Assembly: GCF_000186865.1 (NCBI RefSeq)
Contig: NW_008705562.1
Coordinates: 3,193,413-3,257,412, forward strand
From: Aureococcus anophagefferens
Lineage: Eukaryota > Sar > Pelagophyceae > Pelagomonadales > Pelagomonadaceae
Direction: 5' to 3'
Length of the DNA: 64,000 nucleotides
Shown here one piece after another: positions 49,856-58,200 of the stretch. A model generated the notes under the pieces. That model was given only the letters and a program-made list of their open reading frames with translations. It made no database searches and had not been told where the DNA came from. How positions within the stretch are numbered: position 1 is the first letter of the stretch; the number at the start of each line of letters is the position of its first letter. The position numbers and the translations under genes are program-made.

Positions 49856-51403
49856 CTAGTCGTCCCGCAGCACCGCCGGCCCGAGGACGCGCCAGAGGTC
49901 GTCGCGGCCCCGCTTCGACACCGCCGACGTCACGACGATCGGCGTCGTCGCCGCGCGGTCGGGCGACGTCGCGGCCGCGAGGTCCGCGCGGAGCCGCGCC
50001 TGCGCGTCCAGGGACACCTTCGAGTCCTTCTTGTCGGCCTTCGTGAGGACGAGCACGGGCCGGAGGGGCTCCAGGCCGCGGTCCCGCCGCGCCGCGTCGC
50101 ACCGCGCCGTCAGCGCGAAGAGCTCGGCGTCCGTCGGCTGCGCGCCGACGCGCGCGTCCACGAGGTGCAGCACGACGACGACGTCCGCGCGCTCCGCGAG
50201 GTAGCGCTCGAGGAGCGCCGCCCAGGCGTCGCGGGCCGCGCCCGGCGCGAGCGCGTAGCCGCTGCCCGGCACGTCCACGAGGAAGAAGCGGCCCGGCGGC
50301 GCCCACGGCCGCTTCCGGGGCCGCGGCGCGGGCGCGGTGCCGTCGTTCGCCGACGCAAACCTGGGCCGCCTGGCGTCGTCGCCCGGCGCGTTGACGTCGA
50401 AGTAGTTGAACTGCTGCGTCTTGCCCGGTTTTTTAGACGTGAACGCCGCGGACCGGCGGTTCGTGATCATGTTCACGAGGCTCGACTTGCCGACGTTGCT
50501 CCGGCCGACGAGGGCGACCTCGGGCCGCCCGCTTTTCGGGAGCGTGTCCATGGACACGGCGCCCGTGACGAACTGCACGGACCGCGCGGCCGCGTGGGCC
50601 ACGGCCGCGAACGTGTCGTCGTCGCCGGCGCAGCCCGCGGCCGCCATCGCGTCCAGGACCTCGAAGACGCCGGCGAGGGACCGCGCCTCGCGCGCGGCGC
50701 GCAGGGCGCCGTTGAACGGCAGCGGCGACGCCGGCTCCGCGGCCTCCGAGGCCGCGGCGCGCGCCTCCGCGGCGGACCAGGCCTCGGCGACGGCCGCGGT
50801 CGCCCGCGCGCCCCGCGCGGCGCCGTGGAGCGGCGCGTAGAGCCGCGACGGCCGCGCGACGATGGCGTCGGCGACGTCCTCGCCGAAGAGCGCCGCGCCG
50901 AGCGCCGCCGCGGCGTCGACGCGGCCGGACCGGCAGAGCGCGGCGGCGACGGACGACAGCTCGCGCGGCGCGGCGCGCAGCAGCGCGCCGTCGCCGGCGA
51001 GCGCCGCCTCGGCGAGGTCGGCGCGCTTCAGGTGGAGGAGGGAGAGCACGGCCGCCGCGAGGGCGTCGGCCTCGAGCGCGCCGGCGGCGGCGGCCGCCGC
51101 GACCGCGGCGGCCGTCGCGTCCGCGTCCGCGGCGCCGCCGCCCGGCGGGCCGTGCGCGGCGACGAGCGCGCGCAGCGCCGCGGGCACGCGGAACTCCTTC
51201 TTCGCCGGTGTCTTCGCGGGTCGCGGCGCCGTGAAGTCGAGCGTCCGCTCGTGGCGGGCGCGCCGGGCGCCGCGCTTGCCGCTGCGGCCCCCTGGCAGCT
51301 TCGCGACGTTCTCGGAGTAGCGCACGGTGGTCAGGAGCCGGCGGCGCGCAATTCCGAAGCCGGCGCCGCGCCGTAGCGCGAGCAACATGAGCAGCGCTCT
51401 CAT
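49856..51403 (-). CDS. PPR-like N-terminus fused to an EngB/YihA GTPase
   Basis: 515 residues from the ATG at 51403 (MRALLMLLALRRGAGFGIAR), an organelle-targeting-like leader. Residues about 75-265 are Ala-rich helical repeats; the clearest unit, FNGALRAAREARSLAGVFEV...AAGCAGDDDTF (about 230-265), has the spacing of a pentatricopeptide repeat. From about 285 on comes a complete EngB-type GTPase: G1 GRSNVGKSS, GKTQQFNYFDV, G3 DVPGSGY, G4 TKAD, G5 region VTSAVSK, with a roughly 30-residue insert before G3. EngB GTPases assist large-subunit ribosome assembly; a PPR region would add RNA binding, so an organelle ribosome-assembly factor is inferred. Convergent with the CS-domain gene (48 bp). Confidence 0.8.
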   Translation of the reverse strand: MRALLMLLALRRGAGFGIARRRLLTTVRYSENVAKLPGGRSGKRGARRARHERTLDFTAPRPAKTPAKKEFRVPAALRALVAAHGPPGGGAADADATAAAVAAAAAAGALEADALAAAVLSLLHLKRADLAEAALAGDGALLRAAPRELSSVAAALCRSGRVDAAAALGAALFGEDVADAIVARPSRLYAPLHGAARGARATAAVAEAWSAAEARAAASEAAEPASPLPFNGALRAAREARSLAGVFEVLDAMAAAGCAGDDDTFAAVAHAAARSVQFVTGAVSMDTLPKSGRPEVALVGRSNVGKSSLVNMITNRRSAAFTSKKPGKTQQFNYFDVNAPGDDARRPRFASANDGTAPAPRPRKRPWAPPGRFFLVDVPGSGYALAPGAARDAWAALLERYLAERADVVVVLHLVDARVGAQPTDAELFALTARCDAARRDRGLEPLRPVLVLTKADKKDSKVSLDAQARLRADLAAATSPDRAATTPIVVTSAVSKRGRDDLWRVLGPAVLRDD

Positions 51404-51564
51404 CCGTCGGCCGCGAACATCGCCTCGCGCATGCAACCCGCGTCAATGCGACGGCAAGAAAAACGTTGAGGCAGCCCACGGATGCGTCCTCGAGATGCGA
51501 AAGGCAGCAGCGTCGAGACCTAGCGTTCATCGGTGAGTCGCGCAGCAGTCGAGTGCTCGCACGC

Positions 51565-52446
51565 ATGAGCGACAACGCCGCGCTCGCGAAGCGCCACGCC
51601 CTCTGCGCTTTATTGCTGCTGGGCTCGGCCGTGATGCTGCGGCATGCCATCCGCTGGGACGAATGGGTCATGTGGCGCGGCCGCGTCGCGCCGGAGGCCG
51701 CGGCGACGGCGGGCTATCCCGCCGGCACGACGGTGACCGTGAAGGCGCTCGAAGGCCTCTACAAGGACCGCGTCGTCGTCACGGCGCGGCGCACGGCGTA
51801 CGTGACCTGCGACGCGGCCTGCGCGGACGAGCTGCGCGACTCCTGCGCCGTCGTCGTATCCCAAGGCGCCTGCGGCGCGGTGGCACCCGGCCTCTGCGAC
51901 CGGTCCTGCCGTCGGTGCGACCTGGGCTGCGACGGCAACGCGACGACCGTCGCGACGACGGCGCGCGCCCGGACGCGGTCGACGGTCGACGTGACGTGCG
52001 CCGCGCCGTCGGACCTCGGCGCGAACGACTGCCGGCGCCTCAAGGCCGCGCGCGCGCTCTGCACCGCGGCCTTCGCGCTCGTCCTCGTCTGCGCCGGCGC
52101 GACGGCCGCGAACTGCTACGCGCACGTCGCCGACGCGCCCGGCCGGGTTCGCGTGTTCGTCGACTTCGTCGCGGCGCTCTCGGGGAATCTGAGCTCGGCC
52201 TCCGCGCTGGGCACGCTCTACTGCGCGTCCGCCATCGGCGCGCGCGCGTCGAACGAGCGCGACTGGAGCCGGCAGAACCACGCGCTGCGGCGGAGCACCT
52301 ACGTCGTCGTCGGCCACGTCGCCGTCGAATCGTTGATCGCCGTGCTCGCGTCGCGCTCCGTCGTCCGCGGCTACCGGCGGCTGCCCGCGCGGGAGGAGGA
52401 CGCGCCGCCCTCCGTGGAGATGGCGCCGCGGGCCGAGGTCGTCTAA
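51565..52446 (+). CDS. multi-pass membrane protein with Cys-rich loop, unknown
   Basis: 293 residues from the ATG at 51565 (MSDNAALAKRHALCALLLLG). Hydrophobic segments are at about 10-26, 185-205 (AFALVLVCAGATAANCY), 215-245 and 255-280. The loop between the first and second holds about ten Cys (CDAACADELRDSC, CGAVAPGLCDRSCRRCDLGC) and one N-G-N-A-T glycosylation-type site, so it is probably lumenal or extracellular with disulfides. The C-terminus is charged and cytosolic-looking. No family recognised. Confidence 0.7.
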   Translation: MSDNAALAKRHALCALLLLGSAVMLRHAIRWDEWVMWRGRVAPEAAATAGYPAGTTVTVKALEGLYKDRVVVTARRTAYVTCDAACADELRDSCAVVVSQGACGAVAPGLCDRSCRRCDLGCDGNATTVATTARARTRSTVDVTCAAPSDLGANDCRRLKAARALCTAAFALVLVCAGATAANCYAHVADAPGRVRVFVDFVAALSGNLSSASALGTLYCASAIGARASNERDWSRQNHALRRSTYVVVGHVAVESLIAVLASRSVVRGYRRLPAREEDAPPSVEMAPRAEVV

Positions 52447-52482
52447 AGAGCGACGCGAGTTTTAATAAAAAGGGGGCCAACA

Positions 52483-53814
52483 TCACTGGAGGCTGCCCGG
52501 GGCCTCGTTGGCGAGCAAGGGCGCGTCCGCGGCGACGAGCTTCGCGTCGCGGGGCAGCTCGAGGCACGCGAGCGCCGTGCCCGCGACGAAGCAGGCGCCC
52601 GTGAGCACGAGCTGCGTGAAGTAGGCGCAGCGCTTCGCCGGGAGGAAGGCGAAGCCGACGCACCAGCCCAGGGACTGCGTGAGCTTGAAGAAGCCGACCA
52701 TGCGGCACCGGTCCTCGGCGTCGTCCGGGTACAGCGCGCCGATGAGCCAGTAGGTGTAGGTCTGGACCTGGGAGTCGGAGAACCCCCAGGCGGCGAAGGC
52801 CAGCGTCGGGAGGGCCCAGTCGAGCCCCTCGAAGCCGACCTTGGCCGGGTCCGGGCCCTCGGTCTTCTCCAAGTAGCCCGCGACGCCGAACCCGACGGCC
52901 GTGACGGCGACGAACTGGCAGAGCACGACCACGGCGCTCCGCCGGTGGGACCGGCTCTTGTCGTCGAGCGCCCGGCCGGCGACGAAGCCGCCGACGACCT
53001 CCATGAAGTAGAACGACGCCAGCTGCAGGCCGACGACGCGCTTCCGGAAGAAGCGGTCGCCGAAGCCGTTGAGCTGGTAGGGCTGGTTGTAGCCCGTGTA
53101 CCAGAAGAGCAGCGCGAGGCACAGGGCCCGCTTCGTGCCGAAGAGGCGCATCGTCGAGGCGAGCTCCGCGAGCGCGCCGGGCGCCGCGCGATCGATCATG
53201 GGGCCGTCGGCCCGCGCCGCCGGGACCGCGTCGTCCTCGAGCAAAAAGCACGCCGCGCCGCCCGCCGCGATCAGCACCGTGAAGCCGAGGTAGAGCGGCG
53301 CGTTGCCGCTCGACGTCTGCGTCGAGAAGTAGCCGAAGGTCACGAAGCCGCCCAGCACCGCCGACGTGTTGAAGAGGCACCAGAAGACCGCGAAGAGTTC
53401 GCCGACGTCGTGGCGCGCGTCGCGCGCCGCCGCGTCGAGGAGGATGCGGCCCTGGGCCGTCCAGAGCACGGCGGCGCCCGCGCCGTTGAGCGCGCCGCCG
53501 CCGACGACGAGCGCCCGCGTCCACCGCGGCTCGCCGAGCGCCGCGTACGCGAACGCCGCGGCCGAGAAGCACGCGTAGCCGACGACGCCGCCGGCGAGCG
53601 ACCGCTTGCCGCCGAACCGGTTCACGACGCCCGGCGCGAAGAAGCAGCCCGCCGTGAAGACGGCGTAGAGCGTCACGAGCGCGTCGCTCGCGAGGTCCGC
53701 GCCGAAGAGGATCGACGCGTAGCCCTGGAGCATGTAGTAGGCGATGAACACGAGCAGGAAGATGACGCCCATGATCACCGTCTGGCCCAGGGCGCCCTTG
53801 CGCTCGAACGCCAT
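52483..53814 (-). CDS. UNC93-like major-facilitator transporter
   Basis: 443 residues. About eleven to twelve hydrophobic helices with the UNC93 pattern: FIAYYMLQGYASILFG (first helix region), LYAVFTAGCFFAPGVVNRFG, GAGAAVLWTAQGRILL, then FWYTGYNQPYQLNGFGDRFF and AAWGFSDSQVQTYTYWLIGA. UNC93 proteins are MFS members acting as ion-channel regulators or trafficking chaperones; in algae the role is unknown. The start ATG at 53814 (MAFERKGALGQTV) gives a short cytosolic N-terminus. Convergent with the gene at 51565 (36 bp between stops). Confidence 0.85.
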   Translation of the reverse strand: MAFERKGALGQTVIMGVIFLLVFIAYYMLQGYASILFGADLASDALVTLYAVFTAGCFFAPGVVNRFGGKRSLAGGVVGYACFSAAAFAYAALGEPRWTRALVVGGGALNGAGAAVLWTAQGRILLDAAARDARHDVGELFAVFWCLFNTSAVLGGFVTFGYFSTQTSSGNAPLYLGFTVLIAAGGAACFLLEDDAVPAARADGPMIDRAAPGALAELASTMRLFGTKRALCLALLFWYTGYNQPYQLNGFGDRFFRKRVVGLQLASFYFMEVVGGFVAGRALDDKSRSHRRSAVVVLCQFVAVTAVGFGVAGYLEKTEGPDPAKVGFEGLDWALPTLAFAAWGFSDSQVQTYTYWLIGALYPDDAEDRCRMVGFFKLTQSLGWCVGFAFLPAKRCAYFTQLVLTGACFVAGTALACLELPRDAKLVAADAPLLANEAPGSLQ

Positions 53815-54045
53815 GGCTGCGGCTGCGGTGAGCTGCGGTGGTGGGATGCTCGCTCGATGCGGCGGCGGCGGCAGCAGCGGCGTCGCTCGTAGCTCTCAGA
53901 AGTAGTGGCAACAAGCCGGCCTACGGCCTTCGCGAGCTATCGGCCACTCGTTTAATTGAGGTTTGCGCTGCGCACGCTTTTAACCACTCATTAAAAGTTT
54001 TATGTTGCTGCTCGGACGGACGCTCCGCGACACACTGCAAAATAG
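53815..54045. other. UNC93 upstream region, left flank of the transposon-like element
   Basis: GC-rich near the ATG, then AT-richer from about 53940 on (TTTAATTGAGG, TTTTAACCACTCATTAAAAG) toward the element's left end. It should contain the UNC93 promoter. The right flank, 54648-54894, shows nothing beyond GC-rich sequence. Confidence 0.4.
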
Positions 54046-54647
54046 TATACAGGCAGGTACATATAGAACGGTACCATCCGGGGGTATTTTTTAACGGCCG
54101 CGACGCACCCATCTAGCGGCCGTGCCCTTTTGCATACCCCGGGACGAGTCAGAGATGCGTCTTTCCTGAAAAAAGCGCGTCCAACGGACATGATGGCGTC
54201 GAGATCCGAGCCCTGCGGGACTCCTGATAGTCCTACGTAGGATATATAGAACGGTACTTTCGAGGATGTAGCGCCCGGCGATGATCCGATGGCCCCAAAA
54301 CCTGCTGATTTTGTGCACACGCCGAGGCGGGGGCAAGGTGCGCCCCCCGCCAATAGAAGCACGTCCAACGGCACCGATCGCGTCGAGCATCAGTGCCACC
54401 CAGTGGCTCTAGGGCCTCCCGCTACCTATCCTAGTTAGGATATTGAGAGCCTCTAGGAGAGGCTCTGGTACTCGACACGCTCGGCGCCAAACTGCGCGGT
54501 TCTTTTGTCGGGGGCCGCATCCTGTCTCGGCCTCGGCGTGTGCGCAAAATCAGCAGGTTCTGGGACTATCGGAGCATCGCCGGGCACTCTTAATCCCCAG
54601 GGTACCGTTCTATGTATAGTACCGTTCTATATGTACCTGCCTGTATA
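54046..54647. mobile_element. 602-bp inverted-repeat transposon-like element with nested arms
   Basis: The outer ends are a perfect 29-bp inverted repeat (54046-54074 TATACAGGCAGGTACATATA..., complement at 54619-54647). A second inverted pair lies inside: 54273-54328 against 54530-54585, about 56 bp and nearly identical (contains AACCTGCTGATTTTG). The sub-motif ATAGAACGGTAC occurs four times (54063, 54246, and inverted at 54601 and 54619, approximate). No transposase frame, so it is non-autonomous. Flanks on both sides read TATA, possibly a short target duplication. Confidence 0.8.
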
Positions 54648-54894
54648 GATTCGTCGCTCGAGAACGCGGCTCCTCCAGGTTGAAGTCTTGTTGAAGTCCC
54701 GAGACGCTATCACGGGGCCGTGGCTGCGAGGAGAAGCAGGCGTTGCTGCCGGACGACCGGCGGAGCGGGTCCGGGCGAGCCGCTCGCGCCGCTGGCTCGC
54801 GAGCGCGCCGAGGTCGAGCTCCGCCCGCGCGTCCGAGTCGGCGCCGTCGCCGCACCGACACCGAACGCGCTCGAGAAACCGCGGCTCGCTGCTC

Positions 54895-55758
54895 TTACCA
54901 GAGGCGTGCGACGGCGCGCTCGGCCGCGGGCGGCGGCGGCGGCGGGACGTAGGTGAGGGCCGCGGCGGTCCAGCCGCGGAGCTCCGCGGGCGGCGCCGCG
55001 AACCTCGGGCCCGGCGGCGGCGGCGGCGACGCGGGCGGCGGCGGCGTCGCGGGCGCGGCGCGCGGGGCCCGCGCGCGCGGCGGCGTCGCCGGGCGCATGG
55101 GGCCGAGGCAGACGCTGGCGAGGGCGTCGCGCGTCTCCCGGGCCTGGAGGTCCGCGACGGCCACCAACAGGTCGTCGACGCGCTGCTCGAGCTTCCGCCG
55201 CGCGGCCTCGCTGCCCTCGAGGCGGTCCTCGAGGTCCTGGACGCGCGCGCGGAGCGGCGCGTCGTCGGTCCCGCGGGGCGGCGGCGACGGCGACCGGCGG
55301 AACTTGAGCGCGCGCCGCGGCCGCGCGTCGCGGTCCGCCGTCGCCGGGCACTCCGGCCGCGCGGCGTCGCCGGCCGCGGGCGCGTCGCCGTCCGCGAGGA
55401 GGTCGAAGACGTCGTCGCCCACGGTCGTCGCCGCCGACGACGGCTCCCCGCGCGGCCGCCGCTCCGGCGTCGCCGCCGCCTTGGGCGCGCGCGTGTGCCA
55501 CGTCGGCGCCGCCGCGGCGTCCGCGATCGCGCGCCGCGGCCCGCAGTCGCCGTGCGCGCTCTTGCGCCGCTCGACCTCCTTCGCCGGCAGCTTGTAGCGC
55601 CCCGCGTCCGTCAGATAGGCGTTCCACTCCGCCTTCTTCGCCGGCGCGCGCGCGCGCTTCTTCTTCTGCTGCGAGCCCGGCTTGCGTTGAGCCCAGACCG
55701 GCGCGAGGCCGTAGCGCTTGCCGATGCCGTAGCGGGACAGCGTCGAGAACTGCGGCAT
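54895..55758 (-). CDS. unknown protein with basic N-terminus and coiled coil
   Basis: 287 residues from the ATG at 55758 (MPQFSTLSRYGIGKRYGLAP). The first 45 residues are basic (QRKPGSQQKKKRARAPAKK), which could be a nuclear signal. A Leu-heptad coiled coil lies at about 195-235 (APLRARVQDLEDRLEGSEAA, LEQRVDDLLVAVADLQA). The last 70 residues are Pro/Ala-rich and end in a charged helix AAERAVARLW. No recognised domain. It is divergent from the armadillo gene. Confidence 0.6.
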   Translation of the reverse strand: MPQFSTLSRYGIGKRYGLAPVWAQRKPGSQQKKKRARAPAKKAEWNAYLTDAGRYKLPAKEVERRKSAHGDCGPRRAIADAAAAPTWHTRAPKAAATPERRPRGEPSSAATTVGDDVFDLLADGDAPAAGDAARPECPATADRDARPRRALKFRRSPSPPPRGTDDAPLRARVQDLEDRLEGSEAARRKLEQRVDDLLVAVADLQARETRDALASVCLGPMRPATPPRARAPRAAPATPPPPASPPPPPGPRFAAPPAELRGWTAAALTYVPPPPPPAAERAVARLW

Positions 55759-55895
55759 CGTTGCGCGCGCGTTTTGGGCACGAGGTGGTGTGATGCGCGC
55801 GGCGCGGCCCCACCAGCACGCACGATTTTGAACGCCACAAGAGAAAGTTGATGTGCAAGCATGGGGAAACGTCGGCGTTATCGAAGGGGTCAAGC

Positions 55896-56714
55896 ATGGC
55901 GGAGATCGTGGGGCTGGTCCGCGCCTTGCGCGAGGGCGACGACGCAGCGAAGGCGACGGCGGCGCGGGCGCTGGGCGACCTCGCGCGCTACACCGACGCC
56001 AACCGGGTCCTGATCGCCGAGGCCGGTGGCATCCCACCGCTCGTCGATCTCCTGCGCGACGGGAGCGCGGCGGCCAAAATGACGGCCGCGGAGGCGCTGC
56101 GCAGCCTCGCGTGCAACGACGCCAACATGGTCACGATCGCCGCGGCCGGCGGCATCCCGCCGCTCGTCGATCTCCTACGCGACGGGAGCGCGGACGCCAA
56201 AGCGGCGGCCGCAGCGACGCTGAGCAACCTCGCGAGCGACAACGACGCCATCCGGGTCCTGATCGCCGCGGCCGGCGCCATCCCGCCGCTCGTCGACGTC
56301 GTGCGCAACGGGAGCGCGGAGAAATGGGCTGCGGCCGCGCTGCGCAACCTCGCGTGCAACGAGGCCAACCGGGTCCCGATCGCCGAGAACGGCGGCATCC
56401 CGCCGCTCGTCGAGCTCCTGCGCGACGGGAACGCCGGGAACAAAGAGCAGGCCGCGTGGGCGCTGCGCCACCTCGCGCTCAACAACAGCGCCAACGCGGT
56501 CGCGATCGCGGCAGTCGGCCTCGAGGCGCTCGTCGAGCTCGCGCGCGGCGGCCGCGTGACCGTCAACGAGCGGTGGCTCGTGCGCAACGCGGGCATCGCC
56601 GCCAAGCGCAAGGCCGCGCTGGTCGTCGCCGCGCTGCTTCGCGCCTGCGTCCCGGAGGAAGTGCGGAGCCGAGTCCCGTACGACGTCAACACCGCCATCG
56701 TCTCCTACCTCTAG
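55896..56714 (+). CDS. armadillo-repeat protein
   Basis: 272 residues from the ATG at 55896 (MAEIVGLVRALREGDDA, in AGCATGG); an in-frame ATG at 55851 would add 15 residues. Five armadillo repeats of about 40 residues, the core reading N.V.IA.AGGIPPLVDLLRDGS then AK..AA.AL.NLA, each pairing with the next as in importin-alpha/beta-catenin-type solenoids. The last 50 residues (AAKRKAALVVAALLRACVPE) resemble a capping helix. Closely similar at protein and DNA level between repeats, so internal duplication is recent. Such proteins bind peptides or other proteins; partner unknown. Confidence 0.85.
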   Translation: MAEIVGLVRALREGDDAAKATAARALGDLARYTDANRVLIAEAGGIPPLVDLLRDGSAAAKMTAAEALRSLACNDANMVTIAAAGGIPPLVDLLRDGSADAKAAAAATLSNLASDNDAIRVLIAAAGAIPPLVDVVRNGSAEKWAAAALRNLACNEANRVPIAENGGIPPLVELLRDGNAGNKEQAAWALRHLALNNSANAVAIAAVGLEALVELARGGRVTVNERWLVRNAGIAAKRKAALVVAALLRACVPEEVRSRVPYDVNTAIVSYL

Positions 56715-56764
56715 GACGCGTCGCTAAAAAGCGCCGAACGCCATCGAAGAGTAGTCCCCACGCT

Positions 56765-58018
56765 TTACCCCCCCGCCTTGTGCCTCGGGAGCATGGGCCG
56801 TATGAGGGGCCCGCTGTCGCCGCCGAGGCACTCCGGCGTCACGCGGACGCGGAGCCCCGTGCAGCACCTGGGCAAGAAAAGAGTGCGAAATTCCCAACTC
56901 ATATCTCGGTCATTTTCCGCTCGTTTCGGCTGATTTTTGGACGAGCGATCATCTCTCGGAGCGCTCTCGACGCCGGAACGCGCGCGCGCGGAACCCTCAC
57001 GTTGAAGCGACGTTGAATCACGCTTTTCCCGCTCCGTGCAGCACGCGCCGCGCCACGTCGCGTCCGCGGCGTCGGCGCCCTCGCCGAAGGCGCGGAGCCG
57101 GTCCTCGAGGAGCTGTCCGGCGAAGGCGTGGAGGTCGAGGTCGCCGCGGAGCCGGTGGCGCACGTGCGCGAGGAGCTCGGGCCCTAAAAGCTCCGCGGCC
57201 GGCGGCCGCCGGTTCCTGCCGAGGTACTTGTGGTAGATGCGGCCCGCGCCGTGGGCGAGGAGGTGCGTGCAGACGCTACTCGTCGGCCAGCCCGCCGCGA
57301 GGGCCAGGAGCCGCAGGAAGGCCGCGTCGCGGTCGAGCGTGCCGACGACGGCGACGTCGCGCCTTAAATTCGCCTTCGCGGCCGCGGCGGCTTCCGCGAC
57401 GGCTTCGTCGTCGCCGTCGTCGAAGGGGAGGGGCGCCTCGCGCGCGTCGAGGTCCGGCCGGTGGCGCGCCAGTGATAGCAGCGCCTCGTGGCCGCCGAAC
57501 TTGCGCGGCGCGAGGCCCGCGATCAGCCCGTCGAAATCCGCGGCCGTCCAGTTCCGCGGGTGCGCGAGCGACGCGCGCTGCGCGGGCGTCCAGTCGTGGT
57601 GGTCGCTCCAGAAGTAGAGCGCCGACAGGTGCTGCTCGACGGGGTCCCGGAGCAGCGCGACGAGCAGCGCGCGCGGCGCGGCCGACGCGGGCAGCCGCGC
57701 GCCGAGACCCGCGAGGCCCTCGCGGCGGTAGACGCTGATGGTCTGGTGCGTGAAGGCGTTGTTGTTCATGAAGTACCAGTTGTGCGGCACGAGCCGCTTC
57801 GCGACGTCCGGCGCCAGCGTCGGGATGGCGCAGTGCTTCTTCACGATCTCCGACGTCGCCTCGCCGCCGACCTTGTGGAACTTGAGCAGCACGACGTAGG
57901 GCGATGCGTCGACGCTGCGGTCGCAGGCGCTCACGTTCGACGCGTTCGTCGCGGCGGCGCGCGCGAGCCGCAGCAACAGCGCGACGAGGCAGCCCATCTT
58001 GATGGGCTGCCGCATCAT
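56765..58018 (-). CDS. secretory-pathway sulfotransferase-like protein, two exons
   Basis: Predicted join on the minus strand: 58018-57045 and 56867-56765, 1077 nt (358 residues). The ATG at 58018 begins MMRQPIKMGCLVALLLRLAR, a signal peptide or type II anchor. VVLLKFHKVGGEATSEIVKK is the PAPS 5'-phosphosulfate loop and RALLVALLRDPVEQHLSALY the 3'-phosphate site, as in glycolipid or heparan-type sulfotransferases. An N-glycosylation-type NASN follows the anchor. Exon 2 adds RGACCTGLRVRV and a short tail. The intron is in frame and open, so retention would only insert 59 residues. The open frame extends to a GTG at 58039, not used. Confidence 0.78.
   Translation of the reverse strand: MMRQPIKMGCLVALLLRLARAAATNASNVSACDRSVDASPYVVLLKFHKVGGEATSEIVKKHCAIPTLAPDVAKRLVPHNWYFMNNNAFTHQTISVYRREGLAGLGARLPASAAPRALLVALLRDPVEQHLSALYFWSDHHDWTPAQRASLAHPRNWTAADFDGLIAGLAPRKFGGHEALLSLARHRPDLDAREAPLPFDDGDDEAVAEAAAAAKANLRRDVAVVGTLDRDAAFLRLLALAAGWPTSSVCTHLLAHGAGRIYHKYLGRNRRPPAAELLGPELLAHVRHRLRGDLDLHAFAGQLLEDRLRAFGEGADAADATWRGACCTEREKRDSTSLQREGSARARSGVESAPRDDRSSKNQPKRAENDRDMSWEFRTLFLPRCCTGLRVRVTPECLGGDSGPLIRPMLPRHKAGG
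56868..57044 (-). mobile_element. introner of a second family (177 bp)
   Basis: GT-AG intron flanked by an 11-bp duplication GTGCTGCACGG (57034-57044 and 56857-56867). The left copy provides the GT donor, and CCCAG ends the intron. Imperfect terminal inverted repeats are visible: AGCGGGAAAAGCGTGATTC at one end and the complement of CTGGGCAAGAAAAGAGTGCG at the other. The sequence is unrelated to the ALDH introners. Confidence 0.75.
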
Positions 58019-58200
58019 CGTGCGAGCTGCCCGAGGCACCTTGACGTAAAAGATCCTTTGTGATCATGAAACGCGATGGTGCAGCCAGCGCTCTCTGTTT
58101 AGCCTTGACGTGTCTCTAAACGTAGGGGGGCCGGGAGGAACCGCGGGGGACGGTGTTTAGCCCTACACTAACGGTGCACGCCTAGCTCATATTCGCCGCC

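Noticed and set aside
58019..58200. Short inverted and direct repeats around GTTTAG...CTAAAC
   Set aside because: The arms are only six bases and there are no target duplications; too little to call an element.
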